This document shows positions 27,069 to 37,611 of a stretch of 64,000 bases of DNA, piece by piece. Origin of the DNA: Serratia liquefaciens (lineage in GTDB: Bacteria > Pseudomonadota > Gammaproteobacteria > Enterobacterales > Enterobacteriaceae); contig NZ_CP088930.1 of assembly GCF_027594825.1 (NCBI RefSeq), forward strand, positions 5,207,019 through 5,271,018, in the 5' to 3' direction. The translations under genes and the position numbers were made by a program. Below the pieces are notes generated by a model, which was given only the letters and a program-made list of their open reading frames with translations, was not told the DNA's origin and ran no database searches. Position 1 is the first letter of the stretch. Every line of letters begins with the position of its first letter.

Positions 27069-28352
27069 ATGAGTACGATTTCTCCCGATTCAGGCACGCT
27101 GGCAACCGCCCAGGCTGCCAAATGGAATAAAACCGATACCGTGTGGATGTTTGGGCTCTATGCCACCGCTGTCGGCGCAGGAACCCTGTTCCTGCCGATC
27201 AATGCAGGTCTGAATGGCCCGCTGGTCCTGTTGTTGATGGCGTTGTTCGCTTTCCCGCTGACTTATTTACCGCACCGCGCATTGAGCCGCTTCGTGCTGT
27301 CCGGCTCCAGCCGTGACGGCAATATCCATGATGTGGTGGTGGAGCATTTTGGCGTGCTGGCCGGCAAAATCATCATGGTGCTGTACCTGATGGCGTTCTT
27401 CCCGATCGTGCTGGTGTACAGCATCTCGATCACCAATGCGCTGGACAGCTTCCTGATCCATCAGTTTCATCTGGCTCCGCTGCCGCGTGTCTGGCTGAGC
27501 CTGGCGGTGGTGGTGGTTCTGAACCTGGTATTGCTGCGCGGCAAAGACGCTATCGTTTCAGCGATGGGCATGTTGGTGTTCCCGCTGCTGGTGTTTTTGA
27601 TGGGTATCTCGCTGTACCTGGTACCGACCTGGCAAACGGCGACCTTTGTCAACGGCCTGGCCAACACCCAGTTCAGCAGCCCGGATCTATGGCATTCACT
27701 GTGGCTGGCGGTGCCGGTGATGGTGTTTTCTTTCAGCCATGCGCCAATTATCTCGTCCTTCGCCTCCACGCAAAAGAGCCTGTACGGTGAAAAGGCCGAG
27801 CGTCGCTGCGCGCGAATCATGCGCTACAGCTATGTGCTGATCTGCGTCACCGTTTTGTTCTTTGTCTTTAGCTGCGTACTGAGCCTGTCTCATGAGGATA
27901 TGCAGCAGGCGAAAGATCAAAACATCACCGTGCTGACCACGCTGGCGAACAAGTTCTCCAACCCGCTGATCGCCTACCTTGGCCCGATGATGGCGATGTT
28001 GGCGATGGCCAAGTCTTATCTGGGTACTTCCCTGGGCGTAACCGAAGGGGCGACCAGCCTGATTGATGGCCTGACGCGTGCGGTGGGTAAACCCTTGAGC
28101 TCACGTATTACGCACCGGATTTCCGCCGTGTCGCTGTTCCTGTTGACCTGGGCGGCGACGGTGTGGAACCCGAGCGCACTGCACATTATCGAAACCATCA
28201 GCGGCCCGCTGATTGCGGCTATCTTGTTTATTCTGCCGATGTACGCGGTACGGGCGGTGCCCGCGATGCGCCGCTATCGTGCGCTGAGCAATGTCTTTGT
28301 CCTGGTAATGGGCCTGATAGCGCTGTCGGCGCTGATTTACGGCCTGATTTGA
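27069..28352 (+). CDS. Amino acid permease of the HAAAP (SdaC/TdcC/YhjV) family
   Basis: A 427-residue inner-membrane permease with about eleven hydrophobic segments. WMFGLYATAVGAGTLFLPINAG near residue 25 is the signature start of the hydroxy/aromatic amino acid permease family, which includes the serine carriers SdaC and DlsT, TdcC, and the uncharacterised YhjV. The ATG at 27069 agrees with those proteins; AAGGTAAG lies 8-15 bases upstream. It is likely a proton symporter for serine, threonine or an aromatic amino acid, but no motif decides between them. It is not obviously linked to its neighbours. Confidence 0.85.
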   Translation: MSTISPDSGTLATAQAAKWNKTDTVWMFGLYATAVGAGTLFLPINAGLNGPLVLLLMALFAFPLTYLPHRALSRFVLSGSSRDGNIHDVVVEHFGVLAGKIIMVLYLMAFFPIVLVYSISITNALDSFLIHQFHLAPLPRVWLSLAVVVVLNLVLLRGKDAIVSAMGMLVFPLLVFLMGISLYLVPTWQTATFVNGLANTQFSSPDLWHSLWLAVPVMVFSFSHAPIISSFASTQKSLYGEKAERRCARIMRYSYVLICVTVLFFVFSCVLSLSHEDMQQAKDQNITVLTTLANKFSNPLIAYLGPMMAMLAMAKSYLGTSLGVTEGATSLIDGLTRAVGKPLSSRITHRISAVSLFLLTWAATVWNPSALHIIETISGPLIAAILFILPMYAVRAVPAMRRYRALSNVFVLVMGLIALSALIYGLI

Positions 28353-28442
28353 CCTCGGTAGCGCATCGGATCCGGTGCGCTGCTTTTTCCCTGTCACATC
28401 CCTTTTCAATTAAGCGAAAACGCACCCGGGGTTCTCTTTGAT

Positions 28443-28462
28443 AATGGGAGCGGTTCTCATTA
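28443..28462. promoter_or_regulatory. Candidate Fur box before the binding-protein gene
   Basis: AATGGGAGCGGTTCTCATT is an imperfect dyad of the AATGAGAA...TTCTCATT type seen at many enterobacterial Fur sites, in an AT-rich setting 38 bases before the start. The match to the strict 19-mer is only moderate. Confidence 0.5.
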
Positions 28463-28500
28463 TTATTTCCGCACTGATTTCCTACGCTAAGGAGTTTTAC

Positions 28501-29634
28501 GTGCACCGTCGAATCACCCTGTTGGCTTTGGCCTGCGCCTGCGGTTTGTCCGCTCAGGCGATGGCGACCACTTATCCGTTAACCCTGACAGACACTTCCG
28601 GTCAGAGCCTGACCATCAAGCAAGAGCCGAAACGCATTGTGGTGCAGGACGGGCGCGATATTCTGACGCTGGCCTTGCTCGACCGCGCCGATCCTTTCGC
28701 CCGGCTGGTGGCCTGGAATAACCTGCTCAAGAAAAGCGACGGCGAAACCTGGAAAATCCTGCGTAACAAGTGGCCGGAAGCCAACGGCATTATCGATATG
28801 GGCTTTAGCGACAAGGGGGAGATCAACCTGGAAAGCGTGATCGCCAAACAGCCTGATCTGATGGTGGCACAGCTGCGTTCCAAGCCTTCACTGAGCCAGA
28901 CCGGCGTGTTGGATAAGCTGAAAGCGCTCAACATTCCGGTGCTGTTTATCGACACCATGCTCAAGCCGGTGGAAAACACCCCGAAAAGCATCACGCTGCT
29001 GGGTGAGACCCTGAACCGAGAAAGTGAAGCAAAGCAGTACACCGATTTCTATCAGCAGCATTATCAGAACATCCTGGATAAAACCAAAGCCGTCGAGCCG
29101 AAGCCGTTGGTATTTATCGAGGCGAAAGCCGGTCTGAACGGGCTTGAGTCCTGTTGCTTCACCCATTCTCACGTCGGTTGGGGTGGGATGATCGAGGCGG
29201 TGGGGGCACGTAACCTGGGCTCCGAATTGTTGCCGGGCGCTACCGGCGATGTCTCCCTGGAAAAAGTGATCAGCATGAAACCGGACGCCTATATCGTTTC
29301 CGGTTCTCAATGGGCGTCGAAAACCAATGCCGCAGTGCCCTTTGGTTACGGCGTGACGCAGCAACAGGTTGATGACGCTTTTAACCGGATGAAGCAACGC
29401 CCGGGGTTTGCCCAGGTCACGGCGGTGAAGGAGGGGCGCTTCTACGGCATTTACCATAACTTCTATAACCACCCGTACAATATCGTCGGGCTGGAATATC
29501 TGGCGAAGTTTATCTATCCGAATCAGTTCAAGGAATTGGATCCGGCCAAAACCTACAGCGAGATCCTCAGCCGCTTTACCGAGGTGCCGGAAGGCAAGGG
29601 GATTTTGGGTGCGCAGGCACCGGCAGGGAAGTAA
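28501..29634 (+). CDS. Periplasmic binding protein of an iron-chelate type ABC importer
   Basis: A 377-residue periplasmic binding protein of the BtuF/FhuD-like class. The GTG at 28501 has AAGGAG six bases upstream and gives a clean signal peptide ending AQAMATTYP; the upstream extension is not signal-like. DVSLEKVISMKPDAYIV is typical of the second lobe, and SHVGWGGMIEAVGARNLG of the ligand-cleft region. The Fur-like box suggests an iron-siderophore or haem-type ligand. No permease or ATPase gene adjoins it, so it must use components encoded elsewhere. Confidence 0.82.
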   Translation: MHRRITLLALACACGLSAQAMATTYPLTLTDTSGQSLTIKQEPKRIVVQDGRDILTLALLDRADPFARLVAWNNLLKKSDGETWKILRNKWPEANGIIDMGFSDKGEINLESVIAKQPDLMVAQLRSKPSLSQTGVLDKLKALNIPVLFIDTMLKPVENTPKSITLLGETLNRESEAKQYTDFYQQHYQNILDKTKAVEPKPLVFIEAKAGLNGLESCCFTHSHVGWGGMIEAVGARNLGSELLPGATGDVSLEKVISMKPDAYIVSGSQWASKTNAAVPFGYGVTQQQVDDAFNRMKQRPGFAQVTAVKEGRFYGIYHNFYNHPYNIVGLEYLAKFIYPNQFKELDPAKTYSEILSRFTEVPEGKGILGAQAPAGK

Positions 29635-29642
29635 GCATCGTG

Positions 29643-29672
29643 AAGGGCGCGGTTGATACCGCGCCCTTATTG
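29643..29672. terminator. Terminator between the binding protein and marC
   Basis: AAGGGCGCGGT, loop TGAT, ACCGCGCCCTT, then ATTGT. A long GC stem between convergent genes; the T tract is short. Confidence 0.75.
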
Positions 29673-30359
29673 TCAGGCCGCAGGCACGTAGGTGGAGATG
29701 ATTTCCAACACGCCGTTGATAATAAACTGCACGCCCATACACACCAGCAAGAACCCCATCAGACGCGAAATGGCTTCGATGCCGCTTTTCCCCACCAGGC
29801 GCATAATGGCGCCGGAGCTGCGCAGGCAAACCCACAGGATAAAAGCAACCGAGAAGAAAATCGCCACCGGGGCCACCAGCAGCACCCAATGGGCGAAACC
29901 CAGCGTATTTTCGTGAATGCTCGATGCCGAGCTGATGATCATGGCGATAGTCCCGGGGCCAGCGGTGCTTGGCATTGCCAACGGGACAAAGGCGATATTG
30001 GCCGAGGTTTTCTTACGCAGCTCGTTTGACTTGGTTTCCACTTCTGGCGCTTCTTCTGCGCTTTGCTGTGGGAACAGCATGCGGAAACCGATAAATGCCA
30101 CAATCAACCCACCGGCAATACGCAGACCAGGAATGGAAATGCCGAAGGTGTTCATCACCACTTGGCCGGCGTAGAACGCCACCGTCATGATAAAGAACAC
30201 ATAAATGGATGCCATCAGCGACTGCTGATTGCGTTCTTCGCGCGTCATATTGCCCGACAGGCCAAGCAACAGCGCGACGGTAGTCAGCGGGTTGGCCAGT
30301 GGCAACAGCAGCACCAAACCCAGTCCTATGGCCTGGAATAACTGCAGAATACTTGTCAT
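29673..30359 (-). CDS. marC: MarC-family inner membrane protein
   Basis: The 228-residue protein matches E. coli MarC nearly throughout: [24 protein letters not shown] at the start, [28 protein letters not shown] in the middle, [23 protein letters not shown], and [33 protein letters not shown] sequence at the end. It has six hydrophobic segments. Despite the name, E. coli MarC does not cause multidrug resistance and its function is unknown. marRAB is not in the neighbourhood, unlike E. coli, where marC is divergent from it. Confidence 0.93.
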   Translation of the reverse strand: MTSILQLFQAIGLGLVLLLPLANPLTTVALLLGLSGNMTREERNQQSLMASIYVFFIMTVAFYAGQVVMNTFGISIPGLRIAGGLIVAFIGFRMLFPQQSAEEAPEVETKSNELRKKTSANIAFVPLAMPSTAGPGTIAMIISSASSIHENTLGFAHWVLLVAPVAIFFSVAFILWVCLRSSGAIMRLVGKSGIEAISRLMGFLLVCMGVQFIINGVLEIISTYVPAA

Positions 30360-30482
30360 AAAGCGAACTCCCTGTTTTCAGTTAAAACGCGACAGCGCAA
30401 CCTGAACGCCTGCCAAGACGTGCGAATTGCTGCCGCAATAAGTTACTTAAAATGCAATGAATTAATAAAAACGCCCACGGTG

Positions 30483-30704
30483 TCAGCCCGGACTGCCCGG
30501 AGAGAGCAGTTCAGGAACGGCGTCGGCATTAGCGTCATCGTCGTTCACGCAATCATTGGCAATCTCCGGCGTATCCTCACATTCCATCGGCGGCTCATTC
30601 ACCGCAATGGCTCGGGGATGACGGTCTGCCCCGAGATGGAGCAGGACAAAAAGAGCCGTCAGCACCAGGCAGGCGCCAACGAGTAACTTCAATAACCGGT
30701 TCAT
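30483..30704 (-). CDS. Small protein with an N-terminal membrane anchor, hypothetical
   Basis: A possible 73-residue product from ATG 30704: MNRLLKLLVGACLVLTALFV forms one membrane segment, followed by an acidic, low-complexity tail (ECEDTPEIANDCVNDDDANAD) with two cysteines. No family is recognised. The ribosome site is poor, which lowers confidence; the orderly anchor-then-acidic layout is the main support. If real, it faces the periplasm or is a lipid-free anchored peptide. Confidence 0.4.
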   Translation of the reverse strand: MNRLLKLLVGACLVLTALFVLLHLGADRHPRAIAVNEPPMECEDTPEIANDCVNDDDANADAVPELLSPGSPG

Positions 30705-30952
30705 GATGCGGGGTGCTGTCTCAACTCTGCCGTTAATGGCATCAGAATAGCGGGAGCCAGAGATGTTCGCCATCGCTGATTTGCTCGATGTGCAGGGAAT
30801 AAAACACCGGCTAAACACGGACAAACAGTGTTTGTATCATTAGTTAATTTTATATTTTTGATCATTAAGCCACCCATTTTTTTATTGGATTCTATACTGA
30901 TAGGGCTTTCGGGCAGTTTTACTTAATCGAAAAGCTTAAAAGGAGTTTTACT

Positions 30953-31993
30953 ATGCAAGTGGCAAACGAATTGGCAACGGTTAAAAAAATATCGTGGGGC
31001 AGCGTGATTGGTGGGGTTATCACCGTATTGGCGGTGTCGCTGCTGCTGTCTACCCTGGGCACCAGCCTTGGGTTTTCTATCGTTGACCCGACTTCTGACG
31101 ATCCGGTCAACGGGGCGGGCACCACCGTGGTGGTTTGGTCTGCAGTTTCGATCATCCTGAGCCTGGCTGCCGGTGCCTTTATTGCCGGCCGTCTGGCGGC
31201 AAATGATGGGTTAATCCACGGTTTCCTGGTTTGGGCGACCTCGCTGATTGTGGCGGCCGTGTTGGGCGCTTTATTGGTGGGTTCTGCGGTCAAAGCTACG
31301 GGGAACGCGCTGGGGGCTATTGCCTCGACTTCCGGTAGCCTGCTTTCCGGGGCCGGGTCAGCCATTGGTAAAGGCGTTTCGGGTATCGCGGATGTCGGCG
31401 GCAAAGTGTTTGATAAGTTGGGGATCGACACCCAGTTGGAACCCGAAAAGTTACAAGACAATGTCGTGGCGGCACTGAAAAAAAGCGATATCCCTTCATT
31501 GCAGCCGGAGTTTATGCAGCAACAGTTGGACGCGGCCAAGAGTGAAGTGGGGGACGCGGTGAAAGCATTGGCACTGCAACCGGACAATAGCGATGCGATT
31601 ATCCAGGATCTGGTGGCGAAATTGAAAAAGCATGGTGAGGCCATTTCGCAGGATGTCGATGAGGATTCGCTCAAGAAAGCGCTGTCGGAAAATACCGATA
31701 TGACACCGCAGGAAGTTGACCAGACCGTCAAAAATCTGGTTGATGCGAAAAACAAAACGGCGCAGCTGGTGAATCAGCGCTTGAACGACGTGGAAGTAAA
31801 AATTAATCAGGCTAAGCAGGAATATACAGAGTTGAAGCAAAAAGCGCGCGAGCAGGCTGCGGAAGCCGCTAAAGCTTTGTCTCATGCGGCTCTGTGGTCA
31901 TTCTTTGCATTGCTGATTGGCGCTGTTATCAGCGCTTTGGCTGGTCTGTGGGGCGTTAAAACCAACACCCGCATCCTGGTAGTGAGAGAATAA
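30953..31993 (+). CDS. Uncharacterised membrane protein with a coiled-coil central region
   Basis: A 346-residue protein with AAAAGGAG upstream of the ATG. Three hydrophobic segments lie in about residues 14-118, and SAIGKGVSGIADVGGKVFDK follows. A long charged central region (about 150-305) is rich in Asp, Lys, Gln and Ala and likely helical; VDQTVKNLVDAKNKTAQLVNQRLNDV and the Ala-Glu-Lys stretch after it look coiled-coil. One last membrane segment (about 313-335) precedes a short tail. I do not recognise a functional family. It is monocistronic, followed by a run of RNA hairpins. Confidence 0.75.
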   Translation: MQVANELATVKKISWGSVIGGVITVLAVSLLLSTLGTSLGFSIVDPTSDDPVNGAGTTVVVWSAVSIILSLAAGAFIAGRLAANDGLIHGFLVWATSLIVAAVLGALLVGSAVKATGNALGAIASTSGSLLSGAGSAIGKGVSGIADVGGKVFDKLGIDTQLEPEKLQDNVVAALKKSDIPSLQPEFMQQQLDAAKSEVGDAVKALALQPDNSDAIIQDLVAKLKKHGEAISQDVDEDSLKKALSENTDMTPQEVDQTVKNLVDAKNKTAQLVNQRLNDVEVKINQAKQEYTELKQKAREQAAEAAKALSHAALWSFFALLIGAVISALAGLWGVKTNTRILVVRE

Positions 31994-32011
31994 CGACGAC
32001 GAAGAATCAAT

Positions 32012-32130
32012 CGGGCCTTATTTGCGCGTCTCAGTATCGGGATGAGAGGCCCGGGTCTTCACGAAAGTGAAGTGACAGCCAGGAAAGACTGGCATCCTCC
32101 CTGGCAGTTTGCCGGGGATTTTTGTTTTTT
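32012..32130 (+). ncRNA. Candidate structured RNA with four hairpins
   Basis: Four hairpins follow one another: CGGGCC...GGCCCG enclosing TCTCA/TGAGA (32012-32053); CTTCAC-GAAA-GTGAAG with a GNRA loop (32057-32072); GCCAG-GAAAGA-CTGGC (32078-32093); and a nine-pair stem TCCCTGGCA / TGCCGGGGA ending in a 12-base T-rich tract (32098-32130). The last is an intrinsic terminator for the gene at 30953. The first three are unnecessary for termination, which suggests a small RNA or a processed 3' end. No known RNA family was recognised. Confidence 0.4.
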
Positions 32131-32244
32131 ATGGCCCTTTAGTGGCAAATCAGGCACGAAGTAAGCCTATTCCGCATCAATTGCCACGATCCCCATACGC
32201 AGGTGAATACCATAGTCGCGCTTTAAATAATAACGAGTATGACT

Positions 32245-32856
32245 ATGAAACACGATCTGCAAATTTTACTGGGAAAAATAGGCTCCTTTCTGCTTTACAG
32301 CGCATTCTTGGCTGCGCTGATGGGCTTAATGTTTATTGATGTGCATTGGCTGCATAATTTTGTCTACGAAACCTCTTTAACCGAATCGGCGCAGGAAGTG
32401 ATGCTGGCCGCCATCTCAGGCTTATTTTTTGTGGCTGCACGCCGACAAATTGCCTATCGGCCCGCGTGGGTGTTGGCCGCTGGTTTCTTCCTGTGCATGC
32501 TGATCCGCGAGATGGATTTTGCCTTCGATATGCTCTGGCATGGTTCGTGGCTGTGGTTCGCCTTGGCGGTGACCTTGGGATGCTTGTGGTATGCCTCACG
32601 CCATGTCGCGGCCACGGTCAAGGGCCTGGTGCATTTCGTGACGCATCCGAGCTACGGCATGATGTGCGCGGGCCTGCTGTGCATTCTGGTATTTTCACGC
32701 TTGTTCGGCATGAATTCCCTGTGGCAAATGCTGATGCTGGATGGCTACAACCGGGTGGTGAAGAACATGGTGGAAGAGGGCTGCGAGCTGTTGGGTTACG
32801 CCTTCTGCCTGATTGCCGCGTTGGGCTATCTGAAGGATCGCCCGGCGTCCCGTTAG
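32245..32856 (+). CDS. Uncharacterised inner membrane protein
   Basis: A 203-residue protein with five or six hydrophobic segments (about residues 12-33, 47-62, 72-88, 96-115, 130-150, 175-195). The start at 32245 has ACGAG seven bases upstream; an ATG two codons earlier is too close to that site. A short amphipathic N-terminus and basic C-terminus fit an integral membrane protein with a cytoplasmic tail. No catalytic motif or named family is recognised. It precedes thrS by about 220 bases and is not co-transcribed by any visible coupling. Confidence 0.72.
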   Translation: MKHDLQILLGKIGSFLLYSAFLAALMGLMFIDVHWLHNFVYETSLTESAQEVMLAAISGLFFVAARRQIAYRPAWVLAAGFFLCMLIREMDFAFDMLWHGSWLWFALAVTLGCLWYASRHVAATVKGLVHFVTHPSYGMMCAGLLCILVFSRLFGMNSLWQMLMLDGYNRVVKNMVEEGCELLGYAFCLIAALGYLKDRPASR

Positions 32857-32944
32857 AGCCGGGCCTGTGCTGCAGTTTATTTATCCGGAACAATTTTAGT
32901 GATACTATCCGCTTAGCCAATATGGCTGTGGAGGTATGCTTTCC

Positions 32945-33079
32945 ATTCTGTGTACCAAGTTAGGTTTCAATCTGGCAATTGTGGGCGAGATCTGAAACCT
33001 GGCTGACTAAACCCAAACTCAATTTTCGTACTGCATGTGATCTGTCGTGTGGGTCACCACTGTAGATAAGGAATTATTA
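32945..33079 (+). promoter_or_regulatory. thrS translational operator (ThrRS autoregulation)
   Basis: The thrS leader folds as in E. coli. An upstream arm pairs AGGTTTCA with TGAAACCT. Nearer the start, GTGA...TCAC (33037-33057) exposes a loop containing CGT at 33046-33048, mimicking the threonine tRNA anticodon. In E. coli, ThrRS binds both arms and blocks ribosomes. The AAGGA ribosome site at 33069 lies just beyond. Confidence 0.7.
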
Positions 33080-35008
33080 ATGCCTGTTATTACTCTTCCT
33101 GACGGAAGTCAGCGTCATTTCGATCACCCTGTTTCCCCTTTGGATGTTGCCCGCGATATCGGCCCTGGCCTGGCGAAAGCCTGTATTGCCGGTCGAGTGA
33201 ACGGTGAGCTGGTTGATGCCGGCGATATGATCGAATCAGACGCGCAGTTGGCTATCATCACCATCAAGGATGCCGAAGGCCTGGAAATCATGCGCCACTC
33301 CTGTGCGCACCTGTTGGGCCATGCGATCAAGCAGCTGTGGCCAGACACCAAAATGGCTATCGGCCCAGTGATCGACAACGGTTTCTATTATGACGTTGAT
33401 ATCGACCGTACCCTGACGCAGGAAGACCTGGATCTGCTGGAAAAGCGGATGCATGAGTTGGCCGACAAAGATTATGACGTCATCAAGAAGAAGGTGAGCT
33501 GGCAAGAAGCCCGTGACACCTTTGCCGCGCGTGGTGAAAACTACAAGGTGGCGATTCTGGATGAGAACATCAGCCATGACGACCGTCCTGGCCTGTATCA
33601 CCACGAAGAATATGTCGACATGTGCCGCGGTCCGCACGTACCGAACATGCGTTTCTGCCATCACTTCAAGCTGCAGAAAACGTCTGGCGCCTACTGGCGT
33701 GGCGACAGCAAAAATAAAATGCTGCAGCGTATCTACGGCACAGCATGGGCAGACAAGAAACAGCTGAATGCCTATTTGCAACGTCTGGAAGAAGCCGCCA
33801 AGCGCGACCACCGCAAGATCGGCAAGCAGCTCGACCTGTACCATATGCAGGAAGAAGCGCCGGGCATGGTGTTCTGGCACAACGATGGCTGGACGATTTT
33901 CCGCGAGCTGGAAGCCTTTGTGCGCATGAAGCTCAAAGAGTACCAGTATCAGGAAGTGAAAGGGCCCTTTATGATGGACCGTGTGCTGTGGGAAAAAACC
34001 GGCCACTGGGAAAACTATAAAGACGCCATGTTCACCACCTCGTCGGAAAACCGCGAGTATTGCATCAAGCCGATGAACTGCCCGGGTCACGTGCAGATCT
34101 TCAACCAGGGCCTGAAATCCTACCGCGATTTGCCGCTGCGTATGGGTGAGTTCGGCAGTTGCCACCGTAACGAGCCTTCGGGTTCTCTGCATGGCCTGAT
34201 GCGCGTACGCGGTTTCACCCAGGATGACGCCCATATCTTCTGTACTGAAGAGCAGGTGCGTGCCGAGGTGAACGAATGTATCCGTATGGTCTATGATGTT
34301 TACGGTACCTTTGGCTTCGACAAGATTGCGGTAAAACTGTCTACCCGCCCTGAAAAGCGCATCGGGACTGACGATATGTGGACCCGTGCGGAAGAGGATC
34401 TGGCTGCGGCGCTGACTGAAAACGGGATTCCGTTTGAATATCAGCCGGGTGAGGGTGCCTTCTACGGACCAAAAATTGAATTTACTCTGCATGATTGTTT
34501 GGATCGTGCATGGCAATGTGGTACCGTGCAGCTCGATTTCTTCTTACCTGGCCGTTTAGGCGCATCGTATGTTGGCGAAAACAACGATCGCGTGGTCCCG
34601 GTAATGATTCACCGCGCTATTTTGGGCTCCATGGAGCGTTTCATCGGTATCCTTACCGAAGAATACGCAGGGTTCTACCCAACCTGGATTGCTCCGGTGC
34701 AGGTGGTGGTGATGAATATCACCGACAGCCAGTCTGATTATGTCCAGCAATTGACCAAAAAACTGCAGGATGCAGGGATTCGCGTTAAAGCGGACTTGAG
34801 AAATGAGAAGATTGGCTTTAAAATTCGCGAACATACTTTACGACGGGTTCCTTACATGTTGGTCTGCGGTGATAAAGAGGTCGAATCAGGCAAAGTTGCC
34901 GTTCGTACCCGCCGTGGCAAAGACCTGGGAAGCCTGGACGTAAACGAAGTCGTAGACAAGCTGCTGAAAGAGATTCGCAGCCGTAGTCTTCATCAACTGG
35001 AGGAATAA
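33080..35008 (+). CDS. thrS: Threonine--tRNA ligase
   Basis: ThrRS charges tRNA-Thr and also represses its own mRNA. The 642-residue product equals the E. coli length and is nearly identical. In order it has a TGS domain (residues 1-61), the SAD editing domain with the HxxxH pair HSCAHLLGH near 73-81 and the downstream CRGPH, the class II core from about 243 with [22 protein letters not shown], and the C-terminal anticodon domain. The ATG at 33080 ([10 protein letters not shown]) is standard. It starts the thrS-infC-rpmI-rplT block; infC begins three bases after its stop. Confidence 0.98.
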   Translation: MPVITLPDGSQRHFDHPVSPLDVARDIGPGLAKACIAGRVNGELVDAGDMIESDAQLAIITIKDAEGLEIMRHSCAHLLGHAIKQLWPDTKMAIGPVIDNGFYYDVDIDRTLTQEDLDLLEKRMHELADKDYDVIKKKVSWQEARDTFAARGENYKVAILDENISHDDRPGLYHHEEYVDMCRGPHVPNMRFCHHFKLQKTSGAYWRGDSKNKMLQRIYGTAWADKKQLNAYLQRLEEAAKRDHRKIGKQLDLYHMQEEAPGMVFWHNDGWTIFRELEAFVRMKLKEYQYQEVKGPFMMDRVLWEKTGHWENYKDAMFTTSSENREYCIKPMNCPGHVQIFNQGLKSYRDLPLRMGEFGSCHRNEPSGSLHGLMRVRGFTQDDAHIFCTEEQVRAEVNECIRMVYDVYGTFGFDKIAVKLSTRPEKRIGTDDMWTRAEEDLAAALTENGIPFEYQPGEGAFYGPKIEFTLHDCLDRAWQCGTVQLDFFLPGRLGASYVGENNDRVVPVMIHRAILGSMERFIGILTEEYAGFYPTWIAPVQVVVMNITDSQSDYVQQLTKKLQDAGIRVKADLRNEKIGFKIREHTLRRVPYMLVCGDKEVESGKVAVRTRRGKDLGSLDVNEVVDKLLKEIRSRSLHQLEE

Positions 35009-35011
35009 AGT

Positions 35012-35563
35012 ATTAAAGGCGGAAAACGAGTTCAACCGGCGCGTCCTAATCGCATTAACAGAGAAATTCGCGCGCAAGAAGTTCGCCTAACCGGCGTCGA
35101 TGGCGAGCAGATTGGTATTGTCAGTCTGAATGAAGCTCTTGAAAAAGCTGAGGAAGCGGGTGTTGATTTAGTAGAAATCAGCCCAAATGCCGAACCGCCA
35201 GTTTGTCGAATCATGGATTACGGCAAATTCCTCTACGAGAAGAGCAAGTCGACAAAAGAACAGAAGAAGAAGCAAAAAGTTATTCAGGTCAAGGAAATCA
35301 AATTCCGTCCTGGTACCGATGATGGCGACTATCAGGTCAAACTACGCAACCTGATTCGCTTTCTGGAAGATGGCGATAAAGCCAAAATCACCCTGCGTTT
35401 CCGTGGGCGTGAGATGGCGCACCAACAGATCGGTATGGAAGTGCTTAACCGCGTCCGTAAAGACCTGTGTGAAGATTCTGATTTGGCCATTGTCGAATCC
35501 TTCCCTACGAGGATCGAAGGCCGTCAGATGATCATGGTGCTCGCACCGAAGAAGAGACAGTAA
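35012..35563 (+). CDS. infC: Translation initiation factor IF-3 (AUU start)
   Basis: IF-3 keeps ribosomal subunits apart and proofreads start codons. The gene begins at the non-standard codon ATT 35012, followed by [20 protein letters not shown], exactly the position of the AUU start of E. coli infC, with GGAGG nine bases upstream. IF-3 discriminates against AUU, so this start is its feedback control. The 183-residue protein has the N-domain, the lysine-rich linker ([14 protein letters not shown]) and the C-domain. Automated calls requiring ATG would truncate it to residue 68 (35213). Confidence 0.96.
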   Translation: MKGGKRVQPARPNRINREIRAQEVRLTGVDGEQIGIVSLNEALEKAEEAGVDLVEISPNAEPPVCRIMDYGKFLYEKSKSTKEQKKKQKVIQVKEIKFRPGTDDGDYQVKLRNLIRFLEDGDKAKITLRFRGREMAHQQIGMEVLNRVRKDLCEDSDLAIVESFPTRIEGRQMIMVLAPKKRQ

Positions 35564-35579
35564 GGCTTCCAAGTAATCG

Positions 35580-35613
35580 AACCCACGCAGCGCTTGCGTT
35601 GTGTGGGTTTTAT
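35580..35613 (+). promoter_or_regulatory. Hairpin in the infC-rpmI gap (L20 leader region)
   Basis: AACCCACGCA, a short loop, TGTGTGGGTT, then TTATT. In E. coli, ribosomal protein L20 binds RNA structures between infC and rpmI to repress rpmI-rplT; this hairpin is in the corresponding place. It could also act as a partial terminator. Confidence 0.5.
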
Positions 35614-35637
35614 TCGCCTCACTGATTCGTTGTTTAA

Positions 35638-35859
<222 letters not shown>

Positions 35860-35884
35860 GCCATTTTTTTTGAATCTAGAATAA

Positions 35885-36259
<375 letters not shown>

Positions 36260-36266
36260 GTCAGTT

Positions 36267-36296
36267 GAAGAGGGAGCTTGCTCCCTCTTTTAATCT
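36267..36296 (+). terminator. Terminator after rplT
   Basis: AGAGGGAG, loop CTTG, CTCCCTCT, then TTTAATC, just after the rplT stop and before the pheM promoter region. Confidence 0.88.
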
Positions 36297-36376
36297 TTAG
36301 CTTTCAGAGACAATATTGACTTTTATTGCCCATCGCTATATCACTGGTGGACAATCATCGACAAGGTAACGCAATC

Positions 36377-36421
36377 ATGCACGCTGCTATTTTTCGTTTC
36401 TTCTTTTACTTTAGCGCCTGA
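36377..36421 (+). CDS. pheM: pheST leader peptide PheM
   Basis: A 14-codon open frame, [14 protein letters not shown], with five phenylalanines. E. coli PheM is [14 protein letters not shown]. Ribosome stalling at the Phe codons when charged tRNA-Phe is scarce prevents the terminator at 36467 from forming, so pheST-ihfA is transcribed. AAGGTAA lies nine bases upstream. Confidence 0.95.
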   Translation: [14 protein letters not shown]

Positions 36422-36466
36422 TCTCAGGAGGCTTTGCGCGTAAGAAAAGAAACGAAAAGTAGCGCC

Positions 36467-36498
36467 TAAGCCTCCCCTGTGGAGGCTTTTTTGTTTTT
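36467..36498 (+). terminator. pheM attenuator
   Basis: AAGCCTCC, loop CCTGT, GGAGGCTT, then a T-rich tract. AGGAGGC at about 36427 can pair with the left arm's CCTCC in an alternative antiterminator fold. This is the Phe attenuator of pheST. Confidence 0.9.
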
Positions 36499-36583
36499 GG
36501 CCGTCTTCTGAGCCGGGTTAAAGCGTTAAATGCTTTGAAGATGTGCCAAAGGCGTGTTCGAATAATAGATAACAATTACTTAG

Positions 36584-37597
<1,014 letters not shown>

Positions 37598-37611
37598 GGC
37601 GGGAATATCAC

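Noticed and set aside
33236-34516. A 426-codon minus-strand frame opposite thrS
   Set aside because: Shadow of a highly conserved gene; no independent ribosome site or recognisable domain.
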